Part shown: piece by piece, positions 21,111 through 28,084 of the stretch
Position numbering within the stretch: position 1 is the stretch's first letter
How the letters are laid out: each line of letters starts with the position of its first letter
Assembly (NCBI GenBank): GCA_010015675.1
Contig: ML976977.1
Coordinates: 675,134 to 703,217, forward strand
DNA length: 28,084 bases
Source of the DNA: Byssothecium circinans
Lineage: Eukaryota; Ascomycota; Dothideomycetes; Pleosporales; Massarinaceae
Direction: 5' to 3'
Position numbers and translations under genes: made by a program
Notes under the pieces: model-generated
Seen by the model: only the letters and a program-made list of their open reading frames with translations
The model's database searches: none
What the model was told of the DNA's origin: nothing

Positions 21111-21325
21111 ATAATCCTAGTTGAATAATCCTAGTCAAGTAGTCCTAGTCAAGTAGTCCTAGTTAAGTAGTCTTAGTTAAGTAGTCTTAATTAAGTAGTC
21201 TTAGTCAAATTCTCCTAGGAGAACATGATTAATTATATCATAGGCTATCTTATCTAGGAATGCTAAGGCTCCTAGTTAAATAATCCTAGTCAAGTAGTCC
21301 TAGTCAAGTAGTCTTAGTCAAATTC
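21101..21325 (+). repeat. 14-nt minisatellite TCCTAGTCAAGTAG, duplicated block
   Basis: About eight consecutive variants of TCCTAGT(C/T)AA(G/A)TA(G/A) fill 21101-21213. The same start (GGATGCTAAGGCTCCTAG) and end (CTTAGTCAAATTCTC) enclose a shorter array at about 21255-21325. The second block is therefore a duplicate with fewer units. Confidence 0.75.
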
Positions 21326-22380
21326 TCTTAAAAGAACTTAACGCGTATAATTATAAATATAGGCGCCCCTCTCTACTTTTAGGACTAAACTATTCCCTCT
21401 ACTTAAGGTAACGTCGGTCCTTTAAATGATAGTTTAGATCCTCTATTTATAGTTCTAATGTTTGTTCTAAACTTGTTAGGCCTTTTTAGTTAGAATATAG
21501 TAGCAGGCTTAATTAATAAAGGTAGCTATCTAGGTGTTCTTATATACTTAGTAATAGCTCTATTGCCTACTAGGCAGTCACACGTGATCTAGGATCTAAC
21601 TTTTTCTAGCTCTCTTTGCTTTCTATTTAACAATAGACACTCGTCCACGTTATTGCATGTTATAGTACTGTAAATGCAACCGCCTAGAATTATCCAAGCA
21701 GTCTTATCCTTAACATTATCTTGGAGTAATTAATTCCTACTAGAAGCTAGAATCTACTTGGTCGTGGCTGTGCTGTGCAGAGAATAGTAATGTTAGCTAA
21801 GTAAGCCTAGAAATGGCTCCTCTATAGCCGAGCGAGTTGCAATAGCGTCTAACTTTTTAAGGTTGTTTATAGAATTTCCTATTAGCTTGTTTTATAAATA
21901 GAAAAGTACCCATCTAGACTGCTAAGCATAGTAATGTCATATTATAGGAAAGTTCCTAAACGGGCCTCTAGTTTATCTAATAACTATCACGGTTCTTTAC
22001 TATCTAGCGATAAGCATCATCAGGTTTATATCGCGCGTTGAGAGAAGTATCTTAACTATAACTAAGAAACTAAATTACTATTATCTTAGATTCTAATAGG
22101 ATCTATAAGCGAAGATAATAAAGACCAGCTTCCTAGAATAGAATTGAAAGAGCGGAACCTAGTAACGATGAATACTACACCGTAGATAACAGACCTTAGC
22201 ATATACGCTACTACATAAGCAATTAGTTACTTTAAGGAGTAGAAGAAAGTTAAATAATCTAACCTACAACTACCCTACTACTATCTAACGCCCTGCAATC
22301 CGTCGCTTAACTTCTTGCCTAGCTAGCATAGTCCCGCTCTAGTATACTAGCTAACGTCTATTACTACAAGTTAAGAAACA
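21326..22380. other. Degraded sequence, nothing recognised
   Basis: About 1 kb of mutated repeat DNA. Short protein-like pieces can be read, but no family is recognisable. Confidence 0.35.
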
Positions 22381-22430
22381 CCCTACGCTAAGAAATATGA
22401 GGGGTACTTTAACTTTAAGTAGCTCCCCGT
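22381..22430 (+). repeat. Copy 1 of a dispersed ~45-nt repeat
   Basis: CACCCTACGCTAAGAAATAT followed by GAGGGGTACTTTAACTTTAA. It resembles 23984-24030 and includes the shared word GGGGTACTTTAACTTT. The two copies are about 1.6 kb apart and flank the hairpin array. Confidence 0.5.
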
Positions 22431-22593
22431 TATAACTAGCGTTTTCTTAAATCTAGTTAAGGTTACTAAGACTATATCCTCTCCGTTGTATAGTTCTATA
22501 AGCGCCTCCTATTGTTAAAGCTTAAAGGATGCTTAACAATTACTTTAGCCTATATAGACTATCATCTAACGTTCATCTAAAGTTTAGTATATC

Positions 22594-22630
22594 AAGGGGG
22601 ATGTAAAAAGGTGATAATGAGTAAAGGTAA
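22594..22630 (+). other. Purine-rich tract
   Basis: AAGGGGGATGTAAAAAGG followed by TGATAATGAGTAAAGG. Such a tract can be the plus-strand primer site next to a 3' LTR, but no matching LTR pair or primer-binding site was found, so this stays a hint. Confidence 0.2.
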
Positions 22631-22711
22631 TATAGTGAAAGAAGGTTGTAGTCGAATTGTCTAATTTTTAAAGTACTGCAGGGCAGTTACTATATACTAA
22701 CTATCTAGATA

Positions 22712-23253
22712 TTCGGATACTAATTATCCGTTCGGATAATAGCTATCCGTTAGTTTTAGATTAGTTTAACTTAGTATTTTAGTCTTGATACCGGATTTAA
22801 GATATCCGTTGTATTACTATAGTTTTACTATAGTTTCATTATTTCGGATATCCTATATCCGTTGTTTTATTATAGTTTTGGTTTTACTATTGTTTTACTA
22901 TAGTTTTTATTATTTCGGATATCCTCTATCCGTTGTTTTACTATAGTTTAGTTTTAGTATAGTTTTATTATTTCGGATATCCTATATCCGTTGTTTTTAC
23001 TATAGTTTGGTTTTACTATAGTTTTATTATTTCGGATATCCTATATCCGTTGTTTTACTATAGTTTGGTTTTACTATTGTTTTTACTATAGTTTTATTAT
23101 TTCGGATATCCTATATCCGTTATTTTGGTTTTACTATTGTTTTACTACAGTTTTATTATTTCGGATATCCTATATCCGTTGTTTTACTATAGTTTGGTTT
23201 TACTATTGTTTTACTATAGTTTTGTATTTTTCGGCTTCTCCTATAGCCGTGTT
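22712..23253 (+). repeat. Tandem array of hairpin units CGGATAT-CCT-ATATCCG
   Basis: TTCGGATATCCTATATCCGT cores, or close variants, start near 22843, 22914, 22972, 23031, 23101 and 23160. A diverged core (TCGGCTTCTCCTATAGCCGT) lies near 23230, and looser relatives at 22717, 22733 and 22788. Spacing alternates between about 58-59 and 70-71 nt; the longer form has an extra TTTTACTATTG-type 11-mer. Each core is a 7-bp inverted repeat with a 3-nt loop, and even the diverged last core keeps pairing (CGGCT/AGCCG). Spacers are ACTATAGTTT(T/G) runs. The units are far more alike than other repeats in this block. Confidence 0.85.
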
Positions 23254-23259
23254 TTAGTT

Positions 23260-25090
23260 GTTGTTTTTGTTGTTTGGTTGTTTTCAACCAATTGCCAACA
23301 TTGCAACAGTTCATCGAAAAGATCGTTTTACAAAGCTTGCTTATAAATCTAGTTTAAAAGATATCGCTTAGCTTTAATCTAAATATAGTGTATAACTATA
23401 TATTCTTTTAGGTAATAAAAGTTATATTACACTAGCGTGAAAATTACGCTCGTAATAAATTATTTTAGCACTTTTTACAAAGTGTCCTTTTATAGGATCG
23501 CCTATTAATCACGATTATAAATTGCTAACATAAGCAAATGTTTTTATAGCGTTTGTTATATAAAATATAATAGTTATTTTACCTATATTAAGTTTTATAG
23601 GACGATACTATTATAGTTATAATTAATAACTATATTATTACTTTTACTCAAAATATTAAGACAGTGGAATACCAACAATCTGATAAAAAGCCTTTATTAA
23701 GCTTATTACGAATATAGCTATTATATATAATTATATATATTTAATAGGGGAGAGCAGGGTGATCGTAGGGATAGGCTCGACGATTAAAGAGTTGATAAGA
23801 TCGCTAAATATAGTAAAAGACATTGTATTATCATAATTTAAAGGCACTAAATCCATTCTAGAAGAGAAAACGCGTGATTTTTTTAGTATATTAGTAATCT
23901 ATTGCGGTGTTGATTTTCGCGTAGTGTATTAACGTGTATTTTTAGTAGAACTAGCTACTAAGGTGCATCCCTACGTAGCAAGACACCCTATGTAGCGAGA
24001 TAAATAAGGGGTACTTTAACTTTTAGCACCTAGAAAGCTAATATGTACAACGGATATTACTATAGTTCTATAGAAATAATCTATCGTAGCTAATCTTAAA
24101 TATCTATAATCTACTTCTCCTAAAAATTACGTTTGCGTTATTATCTTTAAGCCTAATTTGTATAGCGTTTCTATTTATAGCGTAATAGACTTCCTTTTTT
24201 ATAACGCCTACCTTAAGCTATTATTACTTTAAATTTTTATAAAATAGCTTTGTCCGCACCTTAGAATTTTTTTTAAAAATTAAAAAGTTATTATTAGCCC
24301 TATGCGCGCTGTAGAGCGTAATTTTTTGTAAAGCTGCTACGTTAATTAGTACCTCTAGCAAAAGTAATTTTTTAATTTTACTTAATATAAGATAACTCCG
24401 CATGTTTTACCTTATTATGCGCGGGTAATTTACGGAAAGATTTGTAGTAGTGTAGATAGCACAAGCGCTTAAAATATAATTAAATTTAACTTAAGATCTA
24501 GAGTAGTATAAAGACATAGCTTAGCACTTACTTAGTCTATAACTACGTCTTAGCATAATAACTACTTAATATAGTTATTGTGCAACTTTAAGATATAGTC
24601 TAACGTATAGTAATACTTACTTTTATACTATAGAGACATGCTATTTACGTTGCTTTTAAGCTGCAAAACCTGCTATTATTTTTTCTATTAACTAAACAAA
24701 GGACTTACTTAAGCTACTACGTCCTCTTACTTTTTAAGCCTACTAGTACTAATTCTTAGACTAAGCTATAGCTAAGATCTAGCCTTAGCTAGTTAAAAGG
24801 GAATACAATAAGATAAGAAAGAGATAAAATAACGTAGAGTATAGTAGCTCTAGAATTAAAGCCTTTAACTAGGTAAAAAGAGTAAGTGTTACTAGTAGAA
24901 TGCTATCATTGCAAGCAAATACTATAGTAGAAAGGCTTGCTATAGTTTAGTAACGTAGCTATCGCATAGTTATACATTAAACGGCTCCTTACATGAACAC
25001 TGTAATTGCTATAGCCGTAGAGGGTTACTTTAGTTTAACCTCTGAGGGTCTAAAGAGTTCTAGACTGTTAATGTTGTGAGGAATGAGTAC
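23260..25090. other. Most AT-rich degraded stretch
   Basis: Very AT-rich, stops in all frames. It contains copy 2 of the ~45-nt repeat (23984-24030). Near 24870-24930 one frame gives VLLVECYHCKQIL, a possible CxxC remnant too short to call. No RNA gene seen. Confidence 0.4.
23984..24030 (+). repeat. Copy 2 of the dispersed ~45-nt repeat
   Basis: CACCCTATGTAGCGAGATAA followed by ATAAGGGGTACTTTAACTTT. Same orientation as 22381-22430. Confidence 0.5.
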
Positions 25091-25093
25091 TAG

Positions 25094-25342
25094 CAGATCT
25101 GTAGTGGCTATGCTTGGCAAGAATATGGTACTCTTACCTCTTCAGCCATATCTACAGATTATCGCCTCCAGCGCAACCCGCTGGCCGGTGCGGGTCGGCC
25201 GTCCTCCCTGCTAGTGCAAGCAAAGTCTACAGAGGTTCTGCACGAATCTATATTCCCAAATATTCCACTGCTTAATCATGCCGGTGGCGATTTGCCACCC
25301 AAGCGCCGTCGGCTGTCCCCAACTCCTGGAGCATTACCGTAG
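25094..25342 (+). pseudogene. Intact-looking 3' coding fragment cut off by the repeat block
   Basis: After a TAG at 25091-25093 the frame is open for 82 codons to TAG at 25340-25342. Composition is normal GC and the text is protein-like: YAWQEYGTLTSSAISTDYRL, RNPLAGAGRPSSLLVQAKST, HESIFPNIPLLNHAGGDLPP, then KRRRLSPTPGALP, which resembles a nuclear localisation signal near a C-terminus. There is no ATG. It begins exactly where RIP-type DNA ends, so it is probably the 3' end of a gene whose front was displaced by the repeat block. It stands tail-to-tail with the CHAT gene, about 140 bases away. Family not recognised. Confidence 0.4.
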
Positions 25343-25485
25343 CAAAGTTGACTCACTAAGTGATAGATGAGCCACCTACTGGTCCTACCGAATCATACCC
25401 TTTTGAAATGTCCAGCCGATAAGGAGAAGCTGCGTAACAGAACGAGAAGCCTCGCGCTAACACTCCAGCCTGTCTTACTCAACGC

Positions 25486-28084
25486 CTACACGCCATAGTG
25501 GATATATGGAGCCCAGTATTGCGGGCTCTCTAGTATAGTCTCGTGGTTTTCCTCCCAAAGCTCTGCATCTCTCCCTGATTCCGTGATCCCCTCGACGCGC
25601 CCGTCCCGCAGCGCCTTGACCGCCCGATGGAGACCCCGACATACCGCCATGTCTGTCATCCCTTCGTTCCGGATCGTCTCATAAAACACCCTAGCCACAT
25701 CTACACAGTGGCTGTTAGACACTTCCCAGAGCGTCCCAACCACGTGCCGGAACCCCACCAGTTGGAATGCGCTCACCAGATGAATTCCCTCATCGACAAG
25801 CTTGTCTACTTTGTTTGCGCCAGTCGAGCTGGCCGAGAGATAGCCAAGGAATGGAGAGCTCTCTTGGATATCGGAGTCTCGGAGATCTCCTACAGTCAAT
25901 GGGCTTCTTTCCCAATCCTCTAGGAGTAGACAGCTTCGCGAAGGATCCAAGGGGTCCGAGCGGCCATGGCCAGCAAAATGGAAAACCTTGCAGGCTCGCA
26001 AGTGCGCTAGAACTGCGTCTCTGCGCTGAGGCGGCATAACTGACTTGAGCTGTAGCGACGGGCACAGGCCGGCCAACATCTCCACCTCTTTATTAGCGAA
26101 AGGGAGGCGCGAGCAGCCTGGAGTGCGCTGCATCGCAACGAGAAGAGCATGCTCTAAAGCTGATTCTGCAGGCTTACAAATAGCATGTCGGCGCCCGTAG
26201 ACTAGTGCTTTTACGGACGAGGCATAGGATGACATGACTCTGTCGAGCACCGTCTTAGTTGATCTTTTGGTGTGGAATCCCGCTGCGTGAATCGGAAAGT
26301 GACTCAGTACTCCTGTGGGAACCCACCATACTCGAGGCCAGTTATCGTCTGAAGGCGGCTGATGGTATCCTAGCGCTTGTAGGATAGGCTCAGCAACAGC
26401 ACTCCATAGCCACTGCAGAGTGGATGTCGATCCCACTGAATGTTGCCCGACTCTCGTGCTGAGCTCGCTCTCGCTAAGAGCAGGCAGCGGTACCACCCTA
26501 ATCTGATGGTGCTCGACAAGGAAAGCATCGCAGCGATATGCGCTGACGTTGATAATGATAATAGGACCTTGATATGCGGCAGCCATGAGGTCTGCGCTAG
26601 TAGGCGGAAGAAGAAAGTTCTGGAAACTAGGCAGATTACGTATTTTGGCAATAACCTCATTGAATCTCCGGTCAGCTTCGAAACGTCGGCGGGCTTGGTA
26701 TTTCCACGAGGATGCTGTATCACCTAATGGAGCCATTTCACTAGGAGATGAGTCTGGCTCGTCCCGGAGCGATTCAAATTCCGTCGCTAGCATAGGGTGC
26801 TGCTCTTTGAGGTCCGAAAGGTCTGAACGCATCTCTAACAGGAGCCCGGAGATAACACAGCGGCCTAACTCTAATAGCTCTAATGTATTGTGCTTGTCCT
26901 TTCCTGCTTCTAGAGAGATGGCAGCAGCCGCAGAAGCTAAACAGGAAAACTGTCTGAGCACATGCTGCTTGTCATTGTTCTGTAGCAGCCGTGGGCGTAC
27001 ACTTGGAAGGAGCTTGACAGCGCCTTGTAGAAAGTTACTTGCTTGTTCCCACAGCAGTTGAGAGGCAAGAATATTAGCGGCACGCTGAGCAGAAGTAATG
27101 CGGATGGACGGCGGAGCCTGATGGCAAGCCCAACCTTGCTTAAAATCGGACAAGGCGTGGTTGAGATCGTCCATTAATCCGGTCCGCTCAAATCGCCTGC
27201 TGAGCCTGTCTCCCAGGTTGTTCAAGTACATGGCTCGATCGGGGCTGTCCTGAGGAGTGGCTTCAACTGCCATGTTGGTAACATCGACCGCACGATTAAG
27301 GTCATCTATTAACCCGGTCCGCTCAAATCGCCAGCTAAGCGAGTTTCCAAGGTTGTTTAAGTAGGCAGCTCGATTGGGGTGGTCCAGAGGAGTAGCATCG
27401 ACTGCCATGTCGGCAACGTCGACGGTACGGCTGAGATCGTCCATTAATCCAGTCCGCTCAAATCGCCTGCCGAGCCAGTTGCCGAGGTTGTTCAAGTAGG
27501 CAGCTCGATTGGGGTGGCCCGGAGGAGTGGCATCGACTGCCATGTCAGCAAAATCGACCGCACGATTAAGGTCATCTATTAACCCAGTCCGCTCAAATCG
27601 CCTGCCGAACCAGTTTCCCAGGTTGTTCGAGTAGGTAACTCGATCGGGGTGGTCTAGAGGAGTAGTATCAACTGCCATGTTAGCAACATCGACCGCACGA
27701 TTAAGGTCATCTATTAACCCGGTCCGCTCAAATCGCCTACCGAGCCAGTTTCCCAGGTTGTTCAAGTAGCCGGCCCGATCTGGATGGTAGTCTGGGGTCG
27801 AGTCGACGGCCTGCTGCGCTGCTTGGATAGCCGCTTCCAGGTCGTCCATGTGGCCTGTTCGCTCGTACCGGCTTTCGAGCAGCAGCATGACCACGGCCTC
27901 GTGCCCATTCTCAGCGGCGCACTGCAGCGGTGTCCGGCCGTTGTTGTTCTTCGTCTTGATGTCGGCACCCTCATAAAGCAGCAGCTTGACCACGGCCTCG
28001 TGCCCATTCTCAGCGGCGCACTGCAGCGGTGTACGGCCGTTGCTGTCCTTCGCCTCGATGTCGGCACCCTTATGAAGCAGCAGC
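25486..28084 (-). CDS. Ankyrin-TPR-CHAT domain protein, 5' end beyond the window
   Basis: The frame is open from the right edge to TAG at 25486-25488, so at least 865 residues are present and the true start is outside. Order from the N-side: two or more ankyrin repeats ([18 protein letters not shown], nearly identical to each other), then about six 45-residue TPR units (DDLNRAVD..., NNLGN.. RRFERTG), a helical linker, then a C-terminal CHAT domain, a caspase-like fold. The CHAT histidine motif is intact ([11 protein letters not shown], His codon 25966-25968). The cysteine motif, normally LSAC.TG, reads [13 protein letters not shown], so the nucleophile is Ser (AGC at 25828-25830). [11 protein letters not shown] follows as expected. 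Such proteins are common in fungi and are suspected in signalling or cell death; with Cys lost, protease activity is doubtful. The right flank is GC-rich and free of RIP. Confidence 0.85.
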   Translation of the reverse strand, partial: LLLHKGADIEAKDSNGRTPLQCAAENGHEAVVKLLLYEGADIKTKNNNGRTPLQCAAENGHEAVVMLLLESRYERTGHMDDLEAAIQAAQQAVDSTPDYHPDRAGYLNNLGNWLGRRFERTGLIDDLNRAVDVANMAVDTTPLDHPDRVTYSNNLGNWFGRRFERTGLIDDLNRAVDFADMAVDATPPGHPNRAAYLNNLGNWLGRRFERTGLMDDLSRTVDVADMAVDATPLDHPNRAAYLNNLGNSLSWRFERTGLIDDLNRAVDVTNMAVEATPQDSPDRAMYLNNLGDRLSRRFERTGLMDDLNHALSDFKQGWACHQAPPSIRITSAQRAANILASQLLWEQASNFLQGAVKLLPSVRPRLLQNNDKQHVLRQFSCLASAAAAISLEAGKDKHNTLELLELGRCVISGLLLEMRSDLSDLKEQHPMLATEFESLRDEPDSSPSEMAPLGDTASSWKYQARRRFEADRRFNEVIAKIRNLPSFQNFLLPPTSADLMAAAYQGPIIIINVSAYRCDAFLVEHHQIRVVPLPALSESELSTRVGQHSVGSTSTLQWLWSAVAEPILQALGYHQPPSDDNWPRVWWVPTGVLSHFPIHAAGFHTKRSTKTVLDRVMSSYASSVKALVYGRRHAICKPAESALEHALLVAMQRTPGCSRLPFANKEVEMLAGLCPSLQLKSVMPPQRRDAVLAHLRACKVFHFAGHGRSDPLDPSRSCLLLEDWERSPLTVGDLRDSDIQESSPFLGYLSASSTGANKVDKLVDEGIHLVSAFQLVGFRHVVGTLWEVSNSHCVDVARVFYETIRNEGMTDMAVCRGLHRAVKALRDGRVEGITESGRDAELWEENHETILESPQYWAPYIHYGV
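27181..27860 (-). repeat. 135-nt coding tandem repeat (TPR units)
   Basis: The plus-strand word GGTCATCTATTAACCC(G/A)GTC, or its variant GATCGTCCATTAATCC, recurs every 135 nt near 27165, 27300, 27435, 27570 and 27705, matching 45-residue TPR units. Neighbouring units are very similar in DNA, which points to recent unit duplication or gene conversion. Confidence 0.8.
27890..28084 (-). repeat. 99-nt coding tandem repeat (ankyrin units)
   Basis: CACGGCCTCGTGCCCATTCT, followed by CAGCGGCGCACTGCAGCGGT, occurs at about 27893 and again about 99 nt later near 27992. It encodes successive 33-residue ankyrin repeats that are almost identical and continue past the window edge. Confidence 0.8.

Larger units (their letters stand above)
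11075..25090. mobile_element. RIP-degraded repeat block (composite, nested relics)
   Basis: About 14 kb of DNA extremely rich in TA, CTAG, TTAG and CTAA. All six frames are broken by TAG/TAA about every dozen codons, while the flanks hold long open frames. This is what C-to-T change at CpA on both strands produces. Several former genes, direct repeats and minisatellites inside are listed separately. I found no intact transposase, reverse transcriptase or tyrosine recombinase, so the element type is unknown. The left edge is gradual (10.3-11.2 kb); the right edge is sharp near 25090. Confidence 0.75.

Noticed and set aside
22712..23253. CRISPR-like array
   Set aside because: Units are contiguous with repeat-derived spacers and alternating spacing, in a eukaryotic RIP context; a minisatellite fits.
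23125..23346. 73-codon Phe/Leu/Tyr-rich frame
   Set aside because: Translation of the hairpin minisatellite; repeat-derived, not a membrane protein gene.
11075..25090. Starship-type element with a tyrosine-recombinase captain
   Set aside because: Patatin-like and receptor-like genes nearby made this attractive, but no captain frame or relic was recognised in either orientation.
25627..26039. Plus-strand open frames opposite the CHAT gene
   Set aside because: Antisense shadows of a long conserved minus-strand frame.

Overview
The window looks like nuclear DNA of a filamentous ascomycete (Pezizomycotina). Genes on the left are split by many short introns of about 45-57 nt with GT..AG ends and CTAAC/CTGAC-like branch sites. 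The protein families are typical of these fungi. The middle is a long TA-rich, stop-codon-rich block of the kind made by repeat-induced point mutation (RIP, CpA to TpA). No RIP index could be computed here; this is judged by eye.

Layout. 1-6100 is ordinary gene space: a probable two-exon conserved protein (126-817), a GT2 polysaccharide synthase-like gene (about 1601-2891, 5' end unresolved) and a complete eight-exon AAA ATPase (3614-6078, 705 residues by my splice model). 6100-11100 is a decay zone. It holds an orphan exon-like fragment, a broken minus-strand gene resembling the N-terminal part of large fungal patatin-like proteins (6401-8607), and a multi-pass membrane protein relic (10000-11074) whose stops are mostly TAG. 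11100-25090 is RIP-degraded repeat DNA with almost no open frame longer than 60 codons. 25094-25342 is a short intact-looking 3' coding fragment at the edge of that block. 25486-28084 is a GC-richer minus-strand gene for an ankyrin-TPR-CHAT protein that runs off the right edge.

The main result comes from reading the degraded block in frame and looking past the TAG/TAA stops. At least three former genes can be recognised: a nucleoside 2-deoxyribosyltransferase-like gene (12534-13097), a Hst-type sirtuin (15854-16693, catalytic His now Tyr) and a 2EXR/F-box-like gene (18884-19912). Each keeps a single frame from ATG to end. A small single-pass membrane protein, a coiled-coil remnant and two further possible relics lie between them. 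Two diverged direct repeats (about 11500-11690 and 20268-20470) bracket this set. The simplest reading is a roughly 9 kb repeat unit that carried several host-like genes and was then inactivated by RIP. Distal to it are two kinds of minisatellite, including an array of hairpin units built on CGGATAT...ATATCCG.

Taken together, the AAA ATPase, the patatin-like relic, the NAD/nucleotide-handling relics and the ankyrin-TPR-CHAT protein resemble an accessory, fast-turnover region. The CHAT protein appears to lack its catalytic cysteine. A role in defence or incompatibility is inference only.
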